This document shows positions 22,830 to 30,495 of a stretch of DNA of 64,000 bases, one piece after another (within the stretch, counting starts at the first letter, position 1; each line of letters begins with the position of its first letter). Under the pieces are notes generated by a model. It saw only the letters and a program-made list of their open reading frames with translations, was not told where the DNA came from and did not search any database. The position numbers and the translations under genes are program-made. The stretch spans positions 1,860,001-1,924,000 of the forward strand of contig NZ_OZ186815.1 of the NCBI RefSeq assembly GCF_964273065.1, read 5' to 3'. The stretch is from Nocardiopsis dassonvillei_B (GTDB taxonomy: Bacteria > Actinomycetota > Actinomycetes > Streptosporangiales > Streptosporangiaceae).

Positions 22830-23798
22830 CTACGTCGGCTGGTCGAAGCCCAGCTTGCGCAGCTGCTTGGGGTCGCGCTGCCAGTCCTTGGCCACCCGCA
22901 CCCGCAGGTCCAGGAACACCCGCTGTCCGAGCAGGCCCTCGATCTGCTTGCGGGCCCGCGAGCCCACGTCGCGAAGGCGGGCGCCCTTGCTGCCGATCAC
23001 GATCGCCTTCTGGCTGGGGCGCTCCACGTACAGCGACGCGTAGATGTCCACCAGCTCCTTGCCGGGCCTGGTGTTCTCCCGCTCCGACATCTCGTCGACG
23101 ACCACCGCGATCGAGTGCGGCAGCTCGTCGCGCACACCCTCCAGGGACGCCTCGCGGATCAGCTCCGCCACCAGCATCTCGTCCGGCTCGTCGGTGAGGT
23201 CGCCGTCCGGGTACAGCGGCGGCCCCTCCGGCAGGTGCGAGCAGAGCACGTCGGTGACGGTGTCCAGCTGGTAGGAGGCCTGCGCCGACACCGGGACGAT
23301 GTCCGCCCAGTCCCCCAGCCCGTTCACCGCCATCAGCTGCTCGCCGACCTGCCCCTTGTCGGCCAGGTCGGTCTTGGTGACCAGCGCGACCACCGGGGTG
23401 TTCGTCTGCTCGGCCAGCTCCTTGGCGATGTAGGTGTCACCGCGCCCGATCGGCTCGTTCGCGGGCAGGCAGAACGCGATGACGTCCACCTCGACCAGCG
23501 TGGACCGCACCAGCGAGTCCAGCCGCTCCCCCAGCAGGGTGCGCGGCTTGTGCAGTCCGGGCGTGTCCACGATGATCAACTGCGCGTCGGGCCGGTGCAC
23601 GATCCCGCGGACCGTGCGGCGCGTGGTCTGCGGCCGGTTGCTGGTGATCGCCACCTTCTGGCCGACCAGCGCGTTCATCAGCGTCGACTTGCCCACGTTC
23701 GGGCGGCCGACGAAGCACGCGAAACCACTGCGGAAACCCTCCGGGTGGGAGGGCATCGGCAGCGGCACCCGCAGCTTCTCCAGGTCGAGGTCGTTCAT
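22830..23798 (-). CDS. era: GTPase Era
   Basis: An essential ribosome-biogenesis GTPase that binds the 3' end of 16S rRNA and aids 30S maturation. The 322 residues carry G1 GRPNVGKST (~residue 31), switch I SNRPQTTRRTVRGI, G3 DTPGLHKP, G4 TKTD, G5 VSAQ, and a C-terminal KH domain (VERPSQKAIVIGSKGARLRDVGSRARKQIEGLLGQRVFLDLRVRVAKDWQRDP). ATG at 23798 follows GAAGAAGGG. It is the last gene of the phoH-ybeY-CBS-CDA-era series, 10 bp after the preceding gene. Confidence 0.98.
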   Translation of the reverse strand: MNDLDLEKLRVPLPMPSHPEGFRSGFACFVGRPNVGKSTLMNALVGQKVAITSNRPQTTRRTVRGIVHRPDAQLIIVDTPGLHKPRTLLGERLDSLVRSTLVEVDVIAFCLPANEPIGRGDTYIAKELAEQTNTPVVALVTKTDLADKGQVGEQLMAVNGLGDWADIVPVSAQASYQLDTVTDVLCSHLPEGPPLYPDGDLTDEPDEMLVAELIREASLEGVRDELPHSIAVVVDEMSERENTRPGKELVDIYASLYVERPSQKAIVIGSKGARLRDVGSRARKQIEGLLGQRVFLDLRVRVAKDWQRDPKQLRKLGFDQPT

Positions 23799-23808
23799 TT
23801 GCCCTTCT

Positions 23809-24150
23809 TCAACGGCGGGTGATGCTCGCCGGCACCCCGTCGGGAGCGGCGATCACCACCGTCCGGGTCTTGAGGTCGTCCAGCACGGCGCGATCGGCCC
23901 CGTCGAGCTCCGACGCCGCGGTGACCACCACCGCGGCCTCCAGTCCGGTCGCCTCACCGGAGACCGCGGCGGCCACCGCCGCCTGGAGTGCGCTGAGCTT
24001 CAGCGAGGGCAGGGACACCGTGGTCGCCACATAGGTGCGACCGGTCTCGTCGCGTACCGCGGCGCCCTCGGCGGACGCGTTGCGGGCCCGCGAGGCGCGC
24101 GCGAGCGTGATGAGCTTGGTGTCCTCGGCGCCCAGGGTCGTGTCGCTCAC
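23809..24150 (-). CDS. cytidine-deaminase-fold protein lacking zinc ligands
   Basis: A 113-residue protein in the place where actinobacteria usually have a gene labelled cytidine deaminase between the CBS protein and era. The fold is suggested by DTKLITLARASRARNASAEGAAVRDETGRTYVATTVSLPSLKLSALQAAVAAAV, where SLPSLKLSALQAAV stands where SLCAEQ/CHAE would be. Neither the HAE nor the PCxxC zinc motif is present, and the protein contains no cysteine. It is therefore unlikely to deaminate cytidine. The start is GTG at 24150 with AAGGAG upstream, overlapping the CBS gene stop by GTGA. Confidence 0.85.
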   Translation of the reverse strand: MSDTTLGAEDTKLITLARASRARNASAEGAAVRDETGRTYVATTVSLPSLKLSALQAAVAAAVSGEATGLEAAVVVTAASELDGADRAVLDDLKTRTVVIAAPDGVPASITRR

Positions 24151-25526
24151 TGTTCCGTGCTCCTTGTGTTCTTGTTCCCGTCCGGGTCGTCCTCACCCGT
24201 GGGAAGGCGTTCGACCAGGACGGTCGTCATGCGGTTGCGGCGGCTGCTCTTGCCCTCCAGGGTGAGCCGCAGCCCAGCGTATTGCGCCTGGGCCCCGCCC
24301 GCGGGGACCCGGCCCAGTACGAACGCGACCAGGCCGCCCACCGTCTCGACGTCGTCGACGTCCAGGGCCTCGTCGGGGAACAGCTCGGCCAGCTCGCCCA
24401 GCGGCAGCCTGGCCGTCACCCGGACGCGGTCCCCGTCCAGCCACTGCACCGGCGGGATCTCGTGGTCGTACTCGTCGGTGATCTCACCGACGATCTCCTC
24501 CACGATGTCCTCCAGCGTGACCAGCCCGGCGGTGCCGCCGTACTCGTCGATGGCCACCGCGACGTGGTTGCGCTGTTTCTGCATCTCGCGCAACAGCTCG
24601 TCGATGGGCTTGGTGTCGGGCACGTAGGTGGCCGGGCGCATGACGTCGCCCGCGGTCAGCGGCACCTCGCCCCCGGGGTTGCCCGCGGCCGCCGCCCAGC
24701 GGTCGCGCAGCCGGTCCACCAGGTCCTTGAGGTAGACGATGCCGACCACGTCGTCCTCGTCCTCCCCCGTGACGGGGATGCGCGAGTAACCGCTGGCCAG
24801 GGCCAGCGTCAGCACGGCGTCGGCGTCGGCCTCCCGGGCGGTGAACACGATGTCGGGGCGGGGCACCATCACCTCGCGCACCGACGTGTCGTCGAGTTTG
24901 AACACCGAGTGGATCATCTGGCGCTCCTCGGGGTCGATGACCTCCCCCTGCTCGGCCAGGTCCACCAGCTGGCGGAACTCCACCTCGGTGCTGAACGGGC
25001 CCTCCCGGTCGCCCTTGCCGCGCGGGGTGAGCGCCCGCCCGGCGCCGACCAGCAGCTGCGCCAGCGGACCCACCACCACCTGGACCGGGTGGACGATGGC
25101 CGCGGAGGCGCGGGCCAGCGGTCCGGAGAACTGGCGGCCCAGGATGCGCGGGGTGACGGCGATGAGCACCGACTCCACCACGACCATCGCCACGGCCGTC
25201 AGGACCAGCGCGGGCCAGCCCGGGCCCAGCAGGAACACCATGCCGGCGGCGGCGGCGATGACCGCGCACACCTCGCACACCACGCGCAGGAACAGCAGCA
25301 CGTTCAGGTGGCGGGTGGGGTCGGCGCTCACCCTCTCCCAGCCCCGGCCCCGGCCCTGCCCGGCACCGGACAGGCCCACGGACACCACCCGGGTGACGGC
25401 GACCTCGGCGGCCACCAGGAACCCGGCCACCGCGGTCAGCACCAGGGCGACGGCGAACGACGTGATCCACTCGGCCGGTCCGCCGGTGGTCAGGGCGGCG
25501 ACATCGGGCCACACCGACGTTCTCAT
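24147..25526 (-). CDS. CNNM/CorC-type membrane protein with CBS pair
   Basis: A 459-residue hemolysin-C/CorB-like protein. An N-terminal DUF21 region has four hydrophobic segments (FAVALVLTAVAGFLVAAEVAVTRV; VCEVCAVIAAAAGMVFLLGP; ALVLTAVAMVVVESVLIAVTPRI). A CBS pair follows (MVPRPDIVFTAREADADAVLTLALASGYSRIPV; MRPATYVPDTKPIDELLREMQKQRNHVAVAIDEYGGTAGLVTLEDIVEEIVGEI), then a CorC_HlyC C-terminal domain. Family members act in Mg/Co efflux. It overlaps ybeY by ATGA upstream and the next gene by GTGA downstream, so three genes are translationally coupled. Confidence 0.94.
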   Translation of the reverse strand: MRTSVWPDVAALTTGGPAEWITSFAVALVLTAVAGFLVAAEVAVTRVVSVGLSGAGQGRGRGWERVSADPTRHLNVLLFLRVVCEVCAVIAAAAGMVFLLGPGWPALVLTAVAMVVVESVLIAVTPRILGRQFSGPLARASAAIVHPVQVVVGPLAQLLVGAGRALTPRGKGDREGPFSTEVEFRQLVDLAEQGEVIDPEERQMIHSVFKLDDTSVREVMVPRPDIVFTAREADADAVLTLALASGYSRIPVTGEDEDDVVGIVYLKDLVDRLRDRWAAAAGNPGGEVPLTAGDVMRPATYVPDTKPIDELLREMQKQRNHVAVAIDEYGGTAGLVTLEDIVEEIVGEITDEYDHEIPPVQWLDGDRVRVTARLPLGELAELFPDEALDVDDVETVGGLVAFVLGRVPAGGAQAQYAGLRLTLEGKSSRRNRMTTVLVERLPTGEDDPDGNKNTRSTEQ

Positions 25527-26014
25527 CAGGCGGTCTCGTTCCCCTCGGCGGCGTGGGAGGACCCGCTCTCCCGCCAGGCGGCGAGGATCTCGCCCTGGAG
25601 GCCGAACATCTCCTTGTGCTCGTCCGGCTCGGCGTGGTCGTAGCCGAGCAGGTGCAGGATGCCGTGGGTGCACAGCAGGTCGATCTCGGCCTCGGTGGTG
25701 TGCCCGGCCTTCTCGGCCTGGCGCTCGGCCACCTGCGGGCAGATGATCACGTCACCGAGGACGCCGGGCTCGCTGGTGCGGCCGGGGCCGCCGGGGCGCA
25801 GCTCGTCCATGGGGAACGACAGCACGTCCGTGGGGCCGGGCTCGTCCATCCAGCGGACGTGCAGGTCGGCCATGGGGCCCTCGTCGACCAGGACCACGGA
25901 CAGCTCGGCCAGCGGGTGGACCCGCATGGCGTCCAGGACGAACCGGGCCAGCCGGGAGAGCCGCTCCTCGTCCACGGTGGTGACGCCGGACTCGTTGGCG
26001 ACGTCGATACTCAT
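25526..26014 (-). CDS. ybeY: endoribonuclease YbeY
   Basis: A 162-residue zinc endoribonuclease needed for 16S rRNA 3'-end processing and ribosome quality control. The signature HGILHLLGYDH (residues ~115-125) supplies the three zinc histidines, preceded by LHVRWMDEPGPTDVLSFPMDE and LGDVIICP. ATG at 26014 gives the usual MSIDVANESG N-terminus; the upstream-open frame has none. It lies between phoH and the CBS gene, the conserved actinobacterial order. Confidence 0.97.
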   Translation of the reverse strand: MSIDVANESGVTTVDEERLSRLARFVLDAMRVHPLAELSVVLVDEGPMADLHVRWMDEPGPTDVLSFPMDELRPGGPGRTSEPGVLGDVIICPQVAERQAEKAGHTTEAEIDLLCTHGILHLLGYDHAEPDEHKEMFGLQGEILAAWRESGSSHAAEGNETA

Positions 26015-26137
26015 CTGTTGCGGATGCCTCACTCGGTAGTCGCGGTCGGGCGCCGCAGGGAGGGCACCCCTCGGACAACGGAAACGGCGGGCCCGCGCAC
26101 GCGGCGCGCCCACCGGCTCCGTTGCCGTACTCGTCCC

Positions 26138-28312
26138 TTAGTCTGCCCGTTGCCGCGGGTGGGTGCTCCCGCTCCCGGGCTCACCCGGGGTGTCGGCGGC
26201 CTCGCGCCGGGGCGTGCGCCCCCGGCCCCGGCCGCCGCGGCGCTCGTCGCGCACGTCCCCGGAGCGGTCCTGGCGGGCGGCGTCGTAGCGCCCGTAGGCG
26301 TCGACGATCTGCCCGACCAGCTTGTGCCGGACGACGTCCTCACTGCTCAGCCGGCAGAACGCGATGTCGTCGATATCACGCAGGATCGACTCGATGGTGC
26401 GCAGCCCGCTGGCCTGTCCGCTGGGCAGGTCCACCTGGGTGACGTCACCGGTCACCACGATCTTGGACCCGAACCCCAGCCGCGTCAGGAACATCTTCAT
26501 CTGCTCGGGAGAGGTGTTCTGCGCCTCGTCCAGGATGATGAAGGAGTCGTTCAGCGTGTTGTGCGTGAGCAGGAAGTCGTCGGTGACGTAGAGGGAGTCC
26601 TCGGCCGCCACCTGGATGCAGACGCACTCGGCGGTGCCCGCCGGCTCGACGGCGTCGACGAACCGCATGGGGCGGCCGCCGCCGGTGGTGTCGTAGCGCT
26701 CCTGCTTGCGGGCCAGCCGGAACGGGGCCACGCCCTCCGGCAGCCGCAGGTCCAGGATGTGCGCGTCCTGCCGGTGGAAGACCTCCCGCCCGCGGGCCGG
26801 GCGGACCCGGCTGTAGACGACACCGCCGAGCGAGCGCACCAGGAACCGCACCGCGTCCGCCAGCCGCTGCGAGGCGGTGGTGTACTGGACCCGGCAGGTG
26901 CGGCCCTTCTGCACGACCGGCCCGCCGTCGGAGTCCAGCAGCCCCTGGAGCAGGGCGAGCCGGACCTCGGCCGTGTTGTACAGGTAGTCGTCCGGGACGA
27001 ACTTGCTCCCGGAGTCGGCCCCGCACAGCCCCAGCTCGCGCATGACCGCCGTCACCGGGTCGGCGGTGGTGATGACGTCGCCCGGGGCGCCCTCCCGGTT
27101 GGGGACGTGGTCCACTCCGGACTTGTGGCGCACCCGGATCCCGGACAGCGCCGCGTCCAGGGCCTCGACCAGCTCGGGGTCGCGGGTGGCGGAGCTCGGC
27201 GTGGTCTTTCCGGTCAGGCAGCCGTCGCCGAGCAGCAGCCCCAGGGCGTAGGGGTCCATGGGGACCTCGCGCTCGGGGAACTCCACCGGCCGGCTGAGCA
27301 GCGGCAGCTCGTACTTGCGGTAGTGGGAGCTGCGCAGGCCGCTCTGGGCGATCTCCTTGGCGGTGAGTACCCGCGGCGGCCTGCCGCGGCGGGCGTCGTC
27401 GCGCGTGCGGACCGTCCACAGGTGGTCCTCGGAGCACAGGGTGGACGACCCGTCCTGGGCGGAGAAGCGGTAGATCGCCTTCTCCCCCTGCGGGTACACC
27501 CCCAGCACCGGGGTGGGCCTGCCGTCGGAGCCGACGACCAGGTCGCCGACCTCCAGCTCGCCGATCGGCCGGTAGCCGTCCGGGGTGAGCACGGGAGTGT
27601 CCACGGGCTGCGCCCTGCCGCGCATGTACGCCAGGGGGGCGACCTCGATGGTCCCGGCGGCCATCAGCTTGGGGATGGAGTCGGGGTCGAGCATGTCGTG
27701 CAGCGCGTCGTACAGCGGCCGCAGGTAGGGGTCGATCTTGTCGTAGAGGGTGCCGGGCAGGAAGCCCAGCCGCTCCCCCGCCTCCACCGCGGGACGGGTG
27801 AGGATGATGCGGTTGACCTCTTTGTCCTGGAGCGCCTTGACCGCCTTGGCCATGGCCAGGTACGTCTTGCCGGTACCCGCCGGGCCGATGCCGAAGACGA
27901 CCGTGCGCTGGTCGATGGTGTCGACGTAGCGCTTCTGGTTGACCGTCTTGGGCCGGATGGTCTTGCCGCGGTTGGACAGGATGTTGGTGGTGAGGACATC
28001 CGCCGGGCGCTCGGTCCCCGGGGAGCGCAGCATGTGCACCATGCGCTCGATGGTGTCGGGGGTGACGTGGGTGCCGCTCTTGGCGAGTTCGATGAGCTCC
28101 TCGACCAGGCGGACGACGACGGCGGTCTCCTCCGGGGAGCCGCTGATGGTGAACTCGTTGCCGCGGACGTGGATGTCGCTGTCGAAGGCCCGCTCCAGGG
28201 CTCTGAGGAGCTCGTCCCCCGAGCCGAGCAGGCTGATCATCGTGTGCTCGTCGGGCACCACGACCTTGACCTGGGCGTCCCGTCGCGGATGCGTGTGCGT
28301 TGTCTCGGCCAT
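26138..28312 (-). CDS. phoH: PhoH family ATPase precursor interrupted by an intein
   Basis: A 724-residue precursor. The exteins (residues 1-233 and 586-724) join to a ~372-residue PhoH-like ATPase: an N-terminal KH-like region (VPDEHTMISLLGSGDELLRALERAFDSDIHVRGNEF), Walker A GPAGTGKT (143-150), LTRPAVEAGERLGFLPGTL, PLAYMRGR at the junction, then TLNDSFIILDEAQN with Walker B, VVTGDVTQVDLP and a disordered Arg-rich tail. The intein lies between Walker A and Walker B, so the precursor should be inactive until spliced. ATG at 28312 follows AAGG. It precedes ybeY as in other actinobacteria; PhoH proteins are linked to RNA metabolism. Confidence 0.95.
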   Translation of the reverse strand: MAETTHTHPRRDAQVKVVVPDEHTMISLLGSGDELLRALERAFDSDIHVRGNEFTISGSPEETAVVVRLVEELIELAKSGTHVTPDTIERMVHMLRSPGTERPADVLTTNILSNRGKTIRPKTVNQKRYVDTIDQRTVVFGIGPAGTGKTYLAMAKAVKALQDKEVNRIILTRPAVEAGERLGFLPGTLYDKIDPYLRPLYDALHDMLDPDSIPKLMAAGTIEVAPLAYMRGRAQPVDTPVLTPDGYRPIGELEVGDLVVGSDGRPTPVLGVYPQGEKAIYRFSAQDGSSTLCSEDHLWTVRTRDDARRGRPPRVLTAKEIAQSGLRSSHYRKYELPLLSRPVEFPEREVPMDPYALGLLLGDGCLTGKTTPSSATRDPELVEALDAALSGIRVRHKSGVDHVPNREGAPGDVITTADPVTAVMRELGLCGADSGSKFVPDDYLYNTAEVRLALLQGLLDSDGGPVVQKGRTCRVQYTTASQRLADAVRFLVRSLGGVVYSRVRPARGREVFHRQDAHILDLRLPEGVAPFRLARKQERYDTTGGGRPMRFVDAVEPAGTAECVCIQVAAEDSLYVTDDFLLTHNTLNDSFIILDEAQNTSPEQMKMFLTRLGFGSKIVVTGDVTQVDLPSGQASGLRTIESILRDIDDIAFCRLSSEDVVRHKLVGQIVDAYGRYDAARQDRSGDVRDERRGGRGRGRTPRREAADTPGEPGSGSTHPRQRAD
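26558..27613 (-). mobile_element. PhoH intein, class 3 type, with LAGLIDADG homing endonuclease
   Basis: A 352-residue in-frame insertion (precursor residues 234-585) between MRGR and TLNDS. It begins with Ala-Gln (no Cys or Ser at position 1), has block A TPVLTPDGYRPIGELEVGDLVVG, block B SEDHLW with His64 and Trp66, block F with Cys332 (VCIQV), and ends LLTHN with Thr350, His351 and Asn352; the +1 extein residue is Thr. Trp-Cys-Thr at these places is the signature of class 3 inteins, which use the block F Cys as first nucleophile. Two endonuclease motifs are present: YALGLLLGDGCL (~122-133) and LLQGLLDSDGG (~221-231). Confidence 0.92.
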
Positions 28313-28517
28313 GGTGTGGCCTTGCGGCCGCTGTCCCTGCCCTTCGGGTCGGGCGCCCGTCGGCGGGCGGAGCGCCTCATGTGACGGTCCGGACCGCCTG
28401 GACTGCGGCTCCGGCCGGGCCCCGGGCCGGGGTCTGCACGACCCCTGCAGCCCCCTCGGGCCCACGGTCACGAGTCTAGCAAGGCGTCCACCGCCCGCTC
28501 GATCGGTTATTTCCGGC
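28313..28517 (-). other. spacer between HIT gene and phoH
   Basis: 205 bp without a gene. It presumably carries the phoH promoter; GTGACCGTGGGCCCG... and CTAGACTCG (minus strand, near 28470) give no clear -35/-10 pair. Confidence 0.3.
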
Positions 28518-28871
28518 TCACCCGGGGGGCCAGTTGAGGCCGCGCCCGCCCAGGAGGTGGCCGTGGAGGTGGAAGACGGTCTGCCCCGCCCCGCTGCCGG
28601 TGTTGAACACCAGCCGGTAGCCGCTCTCGGCGATGCCCTCGGCCTCGGCGACCGCGCGGGCGTCGCGGACGACCGCGTCCAGCAGCCCGGTGTCGGCCTC
28701 GGCCGCGGCCCCGGCGTCCCGGTAGTGCTCGCGCGGGATGACCAGGACGTGGGTGGGCGCCTGCGGGTTGATGTCGCGGAACGCGATGGTCCGGTCCCCC
28801 TCGCGGACGATCTCGGCGGGCACCTCCCCCCGGACGATCTTGCAGAACAGGCAGTCGGCCTGTGTGGACAT
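28518..28871 (-). CDS. HIT family purine nucleotide phosphoramidase-like protein
   Basis: A 117-residue HINT-branch protein: N-terminal zinc-type CLFCKIVRGEVPAEIVREGD, AFRDINPQAPTHVLVIPREHY, and the histidine triad in GQTVFHLHGHLLGG. Such proteins hydrolyse AMP-lysine or adenosine phosphoramidates; the substrate in actinobacteria is not settled. ATG at 28871 follows GGAGG by 6 bases. It lies upstream of phoH with a 205-bp gap, so it may be transcribed separately. Confidence 0.95.
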   Translation of the reverse strand: MSTQADCLFCKIVRGEVPAEIVREGDRTIAFRDINPQAPTHVLVIPREHYRDAGAAAEADTGLLDAVVRDARAVAEAEGIAESGYRLVFNTGSGAGQTVFHLHGHLLGGRGLNWPPG

Positions 28872-29109
28872 CGGCAACCTCCGTCGCATCGGGTCGGCAC
28901 CATGATGCCGCAGGCGGGACGTGCGGTCCGCACTCGTCCCTTCCGCCCCGAAAGACACGGTTCACCACCGTGCCGCGGGAAGCGCGATACGCTTTCCTCC
29001 CATACGCGTCGGCGGATCGGGCTCCGTCCTCTCTCGACCGCCTCCGCGCGTGTTCGGACCGCCTCTGTGCGTGTTCGGGCCGAAAGCCCCTACCTGGAAA
29101 AGAAGAGGT

Positions 29110-29700
29110 ATGCCCTTTCGTAAACCCCGCGACAAGGGTGTGCGTCGAACGGATGTGACGACAGAAACCCTGGTGGCCGGAGCCACCACGGCGCCCCTTG
29201 CCGTGGAGTGGGACGCGGACCATGCCGTGACGGAGCTCTACCGGGAGCACTACCGTCCGCTCGTTCGCCTCGCCTCCCTGCTGGTCCGCGACCACGCGAC
29301 CGCCGAAGAGGTCGTACAGGACTCGTTCGTGGCCATGCACGGTGCCTGGCGGCGGCTGCGGGACCCCAACAAGGCCCTGTCCTACCTCCGCCAGGCGGTG
29401 GTGAACAAGGCCCGGTCCGTGCTGCGTCACAGGGCGGTCGTGGAGAAGCACGCCCCCAAGGCCCTGCCCGACGCCCCCAGCGCCGAACACGGCGCACTGA
29501 ACCTGTTGGAGCGCGAGGCCGTGATCCGTGCCCTGCGCAAGCTACCCACCCGTCAGCGAGAGGCCATCGTGCTGCGGTACTACGGCGACCTGTCCGAGGC
29601 ACAGATCGCGGACGCCATGGGGATCAGCCGGGGCGCGGTGAAGAGCCACACGTCCCGTGGAATCTCCGCGCTCCGCACCGTTCTGGAGCAGACGACATGA
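29110..29700 (+). CDS. SigE-type ECF RNA polymerase sigma factor
   Basis: About 196 residues. Sigma region 2 is AVTELYREHYRPLVRLASLLVRDHATAEEVVQDSFVAMHGAW, followed by a linker with LRQAVVNKARSVLRHR, and region 4 is LPTRQREAIVLRYYGDLSEAQIADAMGISRGAVKSHTSRGISALRTVL. This is the short two-domain ECF architecture of the actinobacterial SigE-like group. The first ~35 residues are poorly conserved and the start (ATG 29110) has only an awkward GAGG one base upstream, so a later start is possible. The next gene overlaps by ATGA and encodes a membrane protein, probably its control partner. Confidence 0.9.
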   Translation: MPFRKPRDKGVRRTDVTTETLVAGATTAPLAVEWDADHAVTELYREHYRPLVRLASLLVRDHATAEEVVQDSFVAMHGAWRRLRDPNKALSYLRQAVVNKARSVLRHRAVVEKHAPKALPDAPSAEHGALNLLEREAVIRALRKLPTRQREAIVLRYYGDLSEAQIADAMGISRGAVKSHTSRGISALRTVLEQTT

Positions 29701-30434
29701 CGAGCCCCACAGATCCCGCGAACGACGATTTCGAGGCGACCCTGCGGCAGGTGCTCCGGGCCGAGGCCGACACCGTCGTGCCCTCGCCCGAGGCGCTGAA
29801 CCTCATCCGCGAGCGGACGGCGGGCCACCGCGCCGGAGTCTGGTTCGGTCTCCCGTGGCTGCGGCCGGCGCTGGCCGTGGCCGGGGCCGTGCTGATCGCC
29901 GCGTCCGTGGCCATGTCCACGCCCCAGGTGCGCGAGCAGATGCTGGAGATGGTGCCCGCTGGCGCCGACCGGCAGGGCACTCCGCCCGAGCAGGACGAAG
30001 GCGGGGCGGCCGCGCCCGCCGAGGAGGAGCGGACCTCCGCGCCGAAGCCGCAGGCCCCCGGGCCGGAGCCCTCGCCGGAGCCCTCGACCGCTCCCAGCGA
30101 GCCCGCCGAGGGAGGGGAGGAGGGTCCCACCGCGACCTCCACCTGCCCGTCGGCCCCCCCGTCCCCCTCCGCCTCGTCGGAGGACGGGGACACGGCGAAG
30201 GACGAGGACTGCACGCCCTCCGAGGAGCCCTCATCCGGTGGCGAAACCGGCGGTGAGGACCCCGGCGGCGACACCGGCGGTAACGGGGGTACCGGCGGCG
30301 ACACCGGCGGTACGGGCGGCACCGGTGGCACCGGCGGTACCGGCGGCGGCAGCACCGGCGGCGGCTCGGCCGACGGCGACGGCGGCACCACCGAGCAGCA
30401 GTCCTCCACGGCCAGGGCCGCCACCGAGGAGTGA
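29697..30434 (+). CDS. single-pass membrane protein coupled to the sigma factor (anti-sigma candidate)
   Basis: A 245-residue protein: a cytoplasmic N-terminal ~50 residues (DFEATLRQVLRAEADTVVPSPEALNLIRERTAG), one membrane helix (~54-73), and an extracytoplasmic tail of ~170 residues rich in Pro, Glu, Ser and Gly, ending in GGTGGT-type repeats. There is no HxxxCxxC zinc anti-sigma motif. The ATGA overlap with the sigma gene and the sigma-facing N-terminal helix suggest an anti-sigma or sensor role, but this is inference only. Two cysteines in the tail (STCPS and DEDCT) could form a disulfide. I do not recognise a named family. Confidence 0.75.
   Translation: MTSPTDPANDDFEATLRQVLRAEADTVVPSPEALNLIRERTAGHRAGVWFGLPWLRPALAVAGAVLIAASVAMSTPQVREQMLEMVPAGADRQGTPPEQDEGGAAAPAEEERTSAPKPQAPGPEPSPEPSTAPSEPAEGGEEGPTATSTCPSAPPSPSASSEDGDTAKDEDCTPSEEPSSGGETGGEDPGGDTGGNGGTGGDTGGTGGTGGTGGTGGGSTGGGSADGDGGTTEQQSSTARAATEE
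30236..30372 (+). repeat. Gly/Thr-coding minisatellite
   Basis: Repeats built from GGCGG(C/T)A(C/A)(C/G)GG units encode GGTGGTGGTGG-like glycine/threonine runs in the tail of the membrane protein. In-frame expansion would lengthen the extracytoplasmic tail without loss of frame. Confidence 0.7.
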
Positions 30435-30440
30435 CGACGG

Positions 30441-30480
30441 CGAAGAGGGCCGCCCGGGAGACCCCGGGCGGCCCTCTTCG
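30441..30480. terminator. bidirectional terminator, sigma operon / rsmE
   Basis: An 18-bp perfect stem (CGAAGAGGGCCGCCCGGG and complement) with an AGAC loop, 6 bp after the membrane-protein stop and 15 bp past the rsmE stop. Confidence 0.92.
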
Positions 30481-30495
30481 TCGTCGCGGTATCCG

